A stretch of DNA of 64,000 bases from Cyprinodon diabolis. Its lineage: Eukaryota > Chordata > Actinopteri > Cyprinodontiformes > Cyprinodontidae. The translations under genes and the position numbers were made by a program. Below the pieces are notes generated by a model. That model saw only the letters and a list, made by a program, of their open reading frames with translations, did no database searches and was not told the origin of the DNA. Positions within the stretch are counted from its first letter, which is position 1, and each line of letters begins with the position of its first letter. The stretch spans positions 27,206,001-27,270,000 of the forward strand of contig CM060070.1 in NCBI GenBank assembly GCA_030533445.1, written 5' to 3'. Below, one piece after another: positions 1 to 12,100 of this stretch.

Positions 1-141
1 GAAAAGTTCCCCCAAAAAAAAGAAATGGAAGCTTTTGAATTTTTAGTTTGGAACAATAGGGTTTCTATTAGGGAGAAATATATTGGATTTTACTGAGATA
101 TAAACCTTCCCTGTATCATTTTGTTTGTATTTCTCCTACAG

Positions 142-3100
142 GTGTATCAGGATGCTCCTGGAGTGGAGCACATCCCAGTTGTGCAAATTGACCTCAACGT
201 GCCTCTCAAAGTCCCAGGTTGAGCCCCAATATCTTAACATTAATACAAAAGACTTCCATTTTCTCTCAGAACGTTTAAATTGTTAGAAGTCTTACCGAAA
301 ATATTACACTTCCAGTTAATATTGCCGAAGCTTCCCCTTCCCTACATTGTTTCCTGCCTCCTTAAGTTCATACAGTATTGTATTGTGTTTCTCTTGTGGT
401 CTCACTCTTTTTTTTTAGGTCTGCCTATGTCTGACCAGTACGTGAAACTGGAGGAAGAGCGTCGTCAGAAGGAGAGAGCAGAGAAGAAGAAGAAGGAAAA
501 GAAGAAGAGGAAAGAGAAGCGCAGCGGACGAGGGAAGAAACATGATTCGGGTCCAGAGAGCGAAGAGGACATCACTCCAGCCCACATGGTGGACATTGTT
601 ACAGAGGAGATGCCAGAGGTAGGCTCTTTTTCTTTTTTTATTACTTCACATAGAGGTGGGTAATGAATCAAATATGCTTGATGGATCTCGAGTTTTTCCC
701 TGCATTATAGTTAAAATGACTCAATTGCAACCATTGAGTACAAATTTGCATGACGACATTAAGCCGTCTGCATCTATTTCACAGAGTTTTTTTTTTCCCA
801 AACACGTTAAATGCATCATAAACCCTTCCTCCAAACACGACTGTATTTCGACTTTTGTTTTTTTTTTATAATTTGAGGTCAATTTCTTTTTTCTTTCTGC
901 ATAATTTTTTTAAATTATTCACAAAAGAGCCCTTTTTATTTGCATTTTATTTAGTATTGCATGTTTTTGCTTTCTTTCCTGTTTGGTTGCAGGGATCTTT
1001 TTAAAGGACTAAGACTGGCACTGAAAGACATAATGTGGCAGTATTATTAGTGAAAAACTTTGAGCTAGTTAAGATAATTTTTTTAAATTTGAAGGCAAAG
1101 GTTTGAATGAGTATATCAGTGCAATTTTATGCATTCTATTGTTTTTGAAAATAATGTAAACATATCGTGAAATATACCATGTATCGCGATGTAGCCCAAA
1201 TATATTGTGATTCGATTTTCTCCATACAGCCCAGCTCTACCTTGTCATGGTTTCTACCAACACTGCAGAGCTGCTGTGTGACATGTGTTTAGCATTCATG
1301 TAACCAAGGACTGTTTTGAGTGCAGTAACTACTGGCCGCTGTTCAGCTGGTTAGAAAGAATCACATGGCAACAGATGCTCACGTCAGACTTAAATGACTT
1401 TACCCAAAATGCTAAAGAAGGAAATTGATTTATATAACACCTATTATCATAAAATATCCAATATTATCATGACTGCAGCATATTTTAGATTTCAGGCCTA
1501 TAACTAATTATATTACCTACCATTGTGCTGTTTATTTAAACCAGTAACGATCTCTTTGCTCCTACCTGAGTTAATATATGCAGCTGCAAGTAAAGGAGGA
1601 AAAGGAAACAGATGTGTCTGAGGGGCGTAAACTACACTGCATTGAACGCAGCTCACAGATGGTCCTAGGGTCTCTGCTTTAGCAGCTTATCAGTACTACA
1701 AGCTGTGACTATAAGACACATTTGATTCTCAAGGGACACAGTTGAATCTGTTCTGCAAAAAGAAACAATAATAGTTGTTTGAGATCAAAAATACTTTGCT
1801 GAAAGAAATCTCTCACTCCTACATAGATGATGTTATTAGGATTTTAGCAAATTCACCCAAATGCAAATTTGTGTTTTTTGATTTTGAGAAAACCTTTCTG
1901 TTACAAGATGTCGGGGAAGTATAATAAGGAAGTAACTTTGTTTGTTTTTGATTAGATAAATGCAGCTCTAAGCAAACTGTCCCACACTGCTTTTTATTGT
2001 GTTAGTACTCAAGTTGGTCTGAAACACTTGTGTAATTTGTTAAAATAATGTAGATTTCTAAAATATTGTAAAATGTGGTTTAATTTGTTTTAAATCAAAA
2101 ATTGTTTTACAACCCCGGTGAGTATTTTTGATTAATATAAAAACAGAAAATACCAGAAAATGTCCATTCTGAATTATCAATTGGCTTTATATATGTATTT
2201 TTATGTGCCTTAAAGATACATTGGGAAAGATTGATTGCTTAAATAAGAGATTCTTTGCCAGGTTACTAACTGCCTGGTGTTGTTTGATGTTTCCACTTGC
2301 CTCAGAATGCCTTACCCAGTGATGATGATGAGAGAGACCCCACTGACCCCCACAAAGCCCTGGACATCGACCTGGATAAGTGAGTCCACACACCTTAATC
2401 AGAAGCTTCTGTTCTAACCTTCCCTATTTAAGGCTTTAGAACTACTTGTGTGGGTTTTTAATTTTGTTTAGTTTTGGTTTGTTTTATGCCACATTTCTAT
2501 CCCTGTAGTTTTCATTTTGTATAAGTTAATTTTAATATTTCTGGGATTCGATTACAGGACATATAAGATTTATTAAATCGTCTTCTACACTTTGTGTCAA
2601 AATTTCCAAAATGGACTCTTCATTTTTTTTCCACTTAAACCCATTACTAATATATTTAAGGGTTTTGATGTAGAAAGCATCAGATTTTTTTTTATTACTT
2701 TTCCCCTTTTCATGAATTCTTTAGGAGATGGTACATTCTATTCATTGGTTAGCTCATCTCTTCGTCTTTAAATCTATTAGATGTAATTAGGAGGCACATA
2801 GACGTCTGTATAACGCTACTAGACGCTATTGAGTAAAACTAAAATGTAAATATTTTTTTGGAGATATAAATGGTCTGAAGATGTTGTCTAAACATTACAT
2901 CTTAATTTGTGGCCAAAACATCAAAGTTGATGTCACTTGCTCCTGTCCTTCCTCACTGCTTTCTGCTTCCTCTTTTCTCTGCTTGCACACAACCATCACT
3001 GCCTGTTCATGTGGCAGTTTGATGGAGTCGACCGGGCGCAGGTGAGTAGTACCACAGCCACAGGAAGTGAGCTTTGACTGCTCACAGACAGACTTCCAGG

Positions 3101-6100
3101 CTGTCTCTTTCTGCCAGTAGAACCCTTTAAACATAATCCAGCCGTCTCATCCTCTGATACTTGGAGCTTTGCCCTAAATGCTGCCTTTCTTTTCTCTACC
3201 TGACTTTTTTTTTTCCAGTAACTAGCAGATTCGGAGATGTTATCTATAATCCTCCTCCTGGTCTTACCCTCATGCTTGCTCCTCCCTCTTTCCTCTGCCT
3301 TGGCACTTAGCTTGATAATATCAGCATCTTTAATTCAAACAAAGGGTTCTATAGTTTATGCGCTCTTTAAACCACTAGGACAGCAAAGCCTATAAGTTTC
3401 CATATTTACCTTTTGGTGCTGATGTTCTCAGGTCTAATTCTTGGCAATCTGTCTTATGGAATACACTCCTGAAATCATTATCTTACTTTATGTGTCTCCT
3501 TAAAGTTATTAAAATGCTGCATGTTTTTAAGAGGCCTTATACCCCAGTACTACTTAGATGAGTGCTAGTCACCCATACTGGAAAAATGTTGCATGATTTA
3601 GTCTTCACACAGGAATTTACTATATATACTTCAGAAGTTCATTAATAAAAACATCCAGCATGTTGGCTGTTCAGGCTGTAAATTAATCATCTTCGCTGAT
3701 AAAGTAGAAATTTCCTGATACAACTTGTTAATTTTTGATATAATGTAGAAATCTTTAAGTATTGGATGATTTCACTGTTTACCAGATAAACCAGCTTAAA
3801 CAATACTTACTTATATGAATGATTTATTCTTGTGGCATATTAGAAATAACCGGTTTGAGTCCTATTACTGGGAGAACACCAGAACCCTTAAACCGAAGCA
3901 GTATTTCTATCAGTGTGCTGATCCAGCATATTGTAGATACAGGCTCATATATTCTGATTTTAGTTTTTTGGATTATATTAGAGCAATTTCCTTTGTCAAT
4001 ATCGGGACATCCCTTCCTAAAATAATGTAGTTGTCTGATTATATTTCTACGTTTACTGGTTTTTAAAGTTTATTTCCCACCAAAAAGAAAGAGCATAGTC
4101 TCCATTGAGTGTAGCCAGCAGCGGGTCATCCTGCACGTTCCTCCCTGCATTGGCAAAACTTGGAAGGTGAAGAACTCATAGTAGACACAAGTTCAGATGT
4201 TGGATTCTTCAGGCCTTGTTTGGGAACTGGAACTGCATTTTGAAAAACCTGAATGTGCCCGAGTTTTACTTTCTGTTGCATTTTGGTATCTCTCATCTTA
4301 TCAGCTTGTAAAACAAACTAATACTTAATAGTCCCTAGATTGCGGCACCAATTTCAGGTGGATAAGTAGTGAGTTAAGTTTTGTATTCGTGTTTTATTTG
4401 TCCAGGCCGCTTGCAGACAACGAGAAGCTGCCTGTCAGGTCACACCGTGCGGCTGAAGCTCAGAAAAGCCCAACGGATGGAGAAAACGAAAACATATTGC
4501 AGGAACCCAAGAAGAAGATCAGTAAAGAAAAGAGAGTGAAGAAGAAGGATAAAGACAGAGAACGGAAGGTAATAATGTTGCTATCGAAGATTATACCCAA
4601 ACCCCACACTGTTCAGCCTATTGTATAATAAGCTGGACTGAATATTATTCAGGTTTACTGAAGTTGGTTCCTCAGCCTGAATGATGCATGAATTATTATC
4701 TGTTTTCACAGAAGAGCAAAGAAGAGAAAAAGAAGAAAAAACACAAAGAGGAAGACAAGGAGGAGAATCTTCTGGGTGACCATGACGATGAACCTGTCCT
4801 CCAATCTGAAGAAACCAGTCAAGTGGCAGCACCCCCTACTTCCACTTCTACCACTGCAGAGGTCATTATGTTAACATGCTTAGAAAACTGATCTTATTAC
4901 TCATCCTAGTATTTAGTTCAACATTTGCTTTAAATTGTAAATCAAAGTTTTGTGTTGATAATCAGCTCTCAAACTTCACACCGATATAAAGTTAAACAGG
5001 GGGTCTGTTTGTAACCAATATGTTGACAGATCTATTGTCCAGGATATTTTTTTTACTTCACTGCTGCAGGTTCAGGAGCTTTACTGGCTTTTCAGGTTTT
5101 CCTCTCTGTCTGCCTCGTTGGCAAAAGGAACTTAAATGAATACTTTTACAAGGTTCTATACATGAACGTAATGTAGTCAGAAACGCATGAAAAAACGTCA
5201 CTTAAGAGTTTTTTTTCTTTTTGACTTAGTACTTGCAGTGCTTCTTTGTAGCCTCATGTTCAATCAGCTTCTGCAATCTAGTATCTGCTTCCTCATAGCT
5301 GCAGTCTCTGGCCAAATACTTGATTTATCCATGCAGTGGTTCAGTGTAATCTCTATATCTGTTGTCAGGAGTAGTATTAAGATTTAGAACCTATTTGGCC
5401 CTCTCACCTCCTGCCCCTCCTCTCCTCCACCCTCCTCCTCTAGGTATCGGATCTGGATTTCTGGCTCTCAAACGCTCCAATGCCCTCTAACACCCAGGTT
5501 GAGTCCTTCCCTCCCTCCCTCTCTCCTCATCCTGCCTTCCTATTCTCAGTTACACATCCCTGTTTCATAATCCTGTGCTTCATGGACATTCCTCACATGT
5601 TGGATTGATTGCACCCTCCGTTTAAATGGCTGTCTCTTTCTTTTTTATTTTCCCCTCTCTTCCACAGGTCACGATAATCTATCCCTTTCCCATTTTTAAG
5701 TGCACTATTTTTTTCTAGCATGTATGTCTGCACATTGTATGTTTGTGATTGTGAAACGGTGCTGGTGGTTCGCCTTAGTTTTTATGGGTTTTTTTTTTGT
5801 TTTTGTGCCCAGCAGTTGTCTTTCTGCTGTTGAGGTTAAAGTGGGAGAGAAACAAGTCTGTAGTGGGGTGTGTTTGTTTTATTGGTGTCCATGACGCATC
5901 ATGATGGGTTGTCTGACTCCTCCTCTGTCAAATGGAGCTTTTTATAATCCAATGTGTTTATTTGTTTTTTATTTTTTGGTCCTGGGAGTATTTTCTAGAA
6001 AGACGAAAATCCCCGATTTAGAAACTCTTAAAGTAACTTTTTAGCTAAAAGGACTTGGCATAGAGATTTTCTACTAATGTCTTAGTTTTGTTTGTGTTCA

Positions 6101-9100
6101 GAAAAAGGAATAACAGGCTCTGAGATGACATTTAAACAGGTTTATTGTTTTTCCTTTTGTGTGTTTTTGGAGCAGCAGAGCTATAGCTTCCTTAAACAGG
6201 ATAAAGCTAAATCTAAGCTTCCCTTGTTTACATAGAACTCTTAACTGGATTTGTTGGTACTAAAAAACAGAAGCACAGCATAATTGAGTTGTTTTGATTT
6301 AAAGCAAAAAGTGCTAAATATTTTAATTGCTGCTATGATAATAAAAAAAAAAATCATATTTTTATATTTAAGTTTAGTGCAACCAAGAACAGGCTGGTTA
6401 TTGGTAGGAAAGCTGGAAACGATATAGTATTAAAGCTTTTCTCTTTTAATCACAATGTTCTTATGGTATGGAGTCCATGGAAGAAGCAAAGCCAGCGCAG
6501 AGGTCTGAGTTCTCTGGGTTTGCTCTGGTTCTATAGATGTAAAGCAGAGCTGCCCTTCCCCCACTTGTAGGAGCTAAGGCACTTTTATCTCACTTTCTTT
6601 AACAAATTTTCCAGTTTGGGAATGAAAAACAGACAGTCGTAGAGCTGAGACTTAAGGGGAGCCTGGCTTCACTTTAATGCCATTTTCAAACTGCAGTTAA
6701 AAGCAACACAACAGGCTTGTTTACTTTAAAAACTTTTGTATTTGTTTTATATTTTCAGTAACATTGGAATCAGAGCATTTTCAAACTAGTATGAATAGTT
6801 GTTCCTTAAAAGAAAATAAACACGGTCAGGGAATTGCTTTTTATTACATTGTCATCTTTATAGAGTAACACATTTAAGGTACTGAAATAATTAAGCACTA
6901 AGTTAGTTTCCCAGGTGCTACTTGTCAGCTTTAAAACAATTACGTTAGTCCAGCAATAGGCAGGGTATGGGCAGCGCTTTATCATTTATAACTCTGGACA
7001 GCTGAAGAAAATTGGGGGTTGCATTCATCCCCTTTTCATCCTTTTGATTCTCATTCGCTGGCTCTTACACCTTTAATGGATTCTCTTAGGGGAACTAATC
7101 GAGCAAAGAGCTCTCTAGATATCAGACTTTGGGCTCTTTAGCCCTGAAGAGAAGGACTCACCTGGAAATGTTCTTCAGAGCATTTTTTTTTCTGTATGGC
7201 TGTCACTCCAGCATAACAGATCCTAGATCCTGGCTGTCAGGCTAACCGTAGCTAGATAGTGCTATAGTTTTAGAAAACTTCCAAGCATGTATGTTTACAC
7301 ACACATACTGTATATTTCAGCTAGCAGTTTCTTTCTCCAACTGATGTATTAATTGGATGTTTATGTTTGGGTGTGTGTCTGAGCAGGAAGCAGCAACAGT
7401 AGCAGCAGCAGAAGCAGCCCCAGAGCCCTCCGTCACAGCGCCCGACTCTGAGCCAGAGGAACCCAAAGACACAGAAATGGAGGAGACGGTGAGTCACTGC
7501 TGATGATGTGATCATTTCAAAGTGAAGTTATGGCTGCAGAGCTCGTGATTCCAGTTCACAGCCTCCTGGCAGCATTCATCCCACCAGCAACTCACATTTT
7601 AAAATGTTGGTGTAAACGATGTAACACAGACTTGACAGTGTCTCTTGTTTTTTCTGTTGAAATCCTGCTAGTCTCCACACTCCAGCTTCTTTATTTAGCT
7701 TTTGAAATGTATTTGATTCAGCCAAGCTCTAATTTATGCTTTTGTGTTTCAATGATAAGAAATCATCAAAACACAAGAAAAAGAAGCAGAAAAAGGAAAA
7801 GGAGGAGAAGGAGAAGAAAAAGAAGAAAAAGCATCACCACCATCGCCACCACAGTGACAGAGGAGGGGAGCAGTCTGTCCAGAATGGCACCGTTGAGGAG
7901 GAAGAGCCCCTCCCGGTCAGTGGTAAAGTAGTAACCCTAAGGTTATTTTTTATGGGCATGTAAGGATTTTGAGTTAAGTAATGTTTATTCTGTGCTTCTA
8001 ATTCATTGTCTGAAGCTAGAGGAGCTTCTCAGGCAGATAATCATTTATCTTTATCGTTTTTACTACCTCAGACACTCATTTACTGTTACAACAACACAGA
8101 ACAAGCTCTTATTGCCTGCTTGGCACTGTGAGGGACACAGAACATCTGAAGTGACCTAAGTTCTTGTCTCCTTTCAGCCAATGTCTAATTACTGCCTGCT
8201 GGCTGAGAACTCCTACATCAAAATGGTGAGTGACTGGGATGTCTTCTATGAAATTCCCTCTGTCATTTGTCCTTATTTGGCTCATAGTAACATCAAATTC
8301 CTAAATTATTTTGGTTGTTTCAAACAGGATGGTGTTTTATTAAAGATATGCTCATATTTAGATTGTGTTGGAGATTCAGTCTGAATGGAATAAAAAGGAG
8401 ACTTTGTTTTATAAACCCATTACCAGATTAAAATCTTAGTCTGTTGTGCATTTGAATTCAGCGTCTTTTCATTCTATCCTAAAATGAAATCAAGGTAGAC
8501 TGTTTGGTTTCTAAAGTAAGCCATTTAGTTAATAAGACTTCAGCCCTTGGGCAAATAAATCCAGTTGTTCTCTGAAGGTCTCTGAGGTTGAAGACCACTG
8601 TAAGACAAACGAAGAACACATCAGGACTCAGAGTTGTAGAGAAGTTAACTTTGTTTTGACCATTGAACGTCTTCTGTTCAATTCATTAGATCATCTAAAA
8701 GTGGGAAGAGTAGAGCACAAACACAAACCTATTAAAACACAGCCTTACCCAACCAGGCACACAAGGAGAGCTTTTTTTTTTTAGAAGATCCATGGTTAAG
8801 TGGGATAATATGACCCCTTGTGGAACTTTTCAAAAAGAAAAATATTGTTGAAGGGTTAAGTGATTTATTTAGGTGCGATTAAAAAAAACAAAAAAAAAAA
8901 CAACTACAAAATAAAAATCAGTCTAAATTGTTTTCTGATGTCTTGTTTTCTTTAAAGATGAAGGAAGATGCTGAAGAGGTACTGGTTACCATTCTGTCAG
9001 TGACAGAGTATTTGACACACTCCTTACTAGATGTGATTATCTCTTTTCCACTTGTTCTTTACAGACCGCCCTCTGGGCCAGATAACATAAAGCCTTTCTG

Positions 9101-12100
9101 GAGTGTTGCTTTGGTTTCTCAGGCTGTTTGTTCCTTCTGTTTATCTTCTTGTTTTCAGTCTGGTTTCATGAAACAGTCTAATTTCCTGGGTTTCCTAGTG
9201 TTTTAAACTGCTGGGGAATTGAATCAGGCATTGTGATCATGAAATATACCTGTTAAGTTGCCTGTCCTGTCTATTCTCAAGGTGTATGACATCCAGGGAA
9301 ACCTGCAGGATGGTAGCCAGGTGGTTGTGTCTGTTATATTTGAAAACAAGTGCAACAGCTTCCTTAAATCCATGGAGTTCAACGTCCTGGACTCTCTGAA
9401 CTCCAAGCTGCAGAGGCCAGAAGGCTCAGGTCCACATGATGGCCTCGTTGTCCCCTTTCAGCTTCCTCCAGGTGAGAAATTATCTGCAGAAGACATTCAG
9501 AACACCTTCGTCAAATATTGGCTAACTTTTTTTTTTTGCTGTTGTTTGTTTTCTCCCTGATCAGGAGTTTCTAATGAGGCACGGTTTGTTTTCACTGTGC
9601 AAAGCATCGTAATGCCACAGAAACTGAAGGGAACTCTAACTTTCATCGTTAAGGTCGGTATTAAAATTCACAGCAGCGCCACTGTTCCTATAAATAAAGA
9701 TGCACAACATTGCAGAAGGATTTCTAGAACACATTCACTGTGGCCAAGATTATTTTGTTTTTTGTTCGGTTTGCTTTAGCTTGTTTTGCTGCTGTTTCCG
9801 TTTTAAAGAAACAGTGTAATCATACGGGTGGTAGTTGCTACTTGATCTTATTAGACAAATTTACAATTTAGTCTTTAGTCCTCTCACTATAGGAAGCAAG
9901 GGTGAGCTCATATGCTAATGGGAATATGAGTTTTATGTGTTGGACATTTAAATTAGAACTGATTTTCATCATATAAAAAATCTAGAATTTCTTTTTTTAT
10001 AGAGGCTTCAAAACTACAAATGTATAATATTCCAACTGATTCCTGGATGTTATTGTTTTGAGGAATCTTAGACAAAATAACTTCTACCAAAACAAGAAAA
10101 ATATGTAATTGTAATATTTTCTGTCTTTTTTTCCCTCAGAATGAAGATGACTCTACTCATGAGAAACTGGACTTTAAACTGCACTTTACCTGCACTTCCT
10201 ACCTGATCACTACTCCTTGTTACAGGTGGGGTTTAAGTGCACACATGAAAAATACTTTTTTTACTATAGAATTTTTTTCTTTGCAACCGTGTGATCACAG
10301 TTGGAATAAGAAATCCCACCCCTAGACATAGACTTGTGCGTTTCCAGAAATCTGTGTGTTTGTAGATCAGTGCTTCTCCATAGAGCCAGAAACTAAATCG
10401 AGTCCACTTGGTCCTTGAGAGACTTTTCATAAAATGCTTCTCACTTGTGCTATGTCCAGAATAAAAACCTGCTGAACATTCTGTTCTTTGGTTAACGGTA
10501 TGTCTTGCAATGTGGTTTGTTGTTTTTAGTGACGCTTTTGCCAAACTGTTGGAGTCGGGTGACCTGAACAGCAGCTCGATCCGGCTGGAGGGGGTTAACA
10601 TGCCCTTTCATCATCTACTGGCAAGGATTTGCTTTCACCACCACTTTTCAGGTAGTTTTGGTTTGTGTTTAAATGCTTAAAAATTTTCCATATCTAAAAG
10701 ATGTTTCCATTCAGTACCAAACAGACATTTAAAAAGATAAATAATTTAAATGGTTTTCTTGTTGTGCAAGACTGTAAAACAAATTGCATGAGAAAACTGC
10801 TAATGGTCCTACAGTCGGATTGTTAGCTTAGCACAAGGTCCCTTAATTCGAAAGTTACGTATGTAACTACGGTTCTATGAATCCCGGATGACCGCCAGAG
10901 GGCGGTGCTGAAAGCACTGAATGTTCCCTTCGGGCATGCGCAGTTCGAGTAATTATACCAACAGAGTCACACCTGTGACACCGGATGACCACTCAGAAGC
11001 TATATAGCCTGGTGTCATCCTTTGCTCTGCTCCTACAGAATTTTCTCGCAAAAGCAAGGATTCTGAGTGACAGAGAAGCTCTGGCGGTCATCCGGGATTC
11101 ATAGAACCGTAGTTACATACGTAACTTTCGTTCTATTTCATCCCTACTGACCGCCAGAGGGCTGTGCTGAAAGCACTGAATGACTAATGCCAACGATGTC
11201 ACAAGGAATACTGAGCGCATACCTCACAGAGGAGGCCCAGCAGAACCTTGTAAAAGGACCTGACCCAGGGGATGAGGGGCAGCCACATTGACACTGTAGA
11301 ACCTGGTGAAGGTGGTTGGGGAAGCCCATGAAGCAGCAGCACATATTGCTTCCAGCGGAACCCCTCTCAAAGCAGCCCAGGAAGCGGTGACGCTCCTGGT
11401 GGAATGTGCTCTCACACCGAATGGCAGGGAGCAGTGACCTGCAGCGTAGGCGTGGCAGATGACACTAGCAATCCAATGGGACAGACGCTGTTTAGAAAGA
11501 GGACAGCCTAACCTTGGACCCCCATAGCATAGGAAAAGCTGGTCCGAGCGTCTCAGATTGGCGGTGGCTGCAATGTATGCCTCCAACGCTCTTACTGGGC
11601 ACAACAACTCAGACTCATTCTCAGTTGTACCAGATTGAGGCTGAAATCGAGCAAGCCGCAATGGCTGGCTACGGTGAAAAGGAGACAACACCTTAGGCAC
11701 AAACGCAGTATTAGGCCACAGGGTAACACCAGAGCCATCTGGATTCCACCTGATACACGTAGGGCTGACAGAAAGAGCATGTAGCTCGCTGACCCTCTTA
11801 GCTGAGACGATAGCCATCAGGAAAGCAGTCTTGCAGGAAAGCCACTTGAGTTCTGCTTGTGCCAAAGGCTCGAATGGAGGGTGGCACAGAGCTGTGAGAA
11901 CCAACGGCAGATCCCAATCTGGGGCTCGTGGAGCGGGCCGCTGGCACAACCTACGAGCACCACGCAGAAAAAGTGAAACCAGTTCATGGCGCCCCACTGT
12001 ACGGTTGTCAACAGATTGGTGAAGACATGAAATTGCTGCAACATACACCTTAAGGGTCGAAGGAGAGCGGCCCTTATCAAGGAGAGACTGGAGGAACTAC

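Noticed and set aside
280..663. 127-residue open frame
   Set aside because: It reads through the ap3d1 exon 419-618 plus flanking intron; the ATG is intronic.
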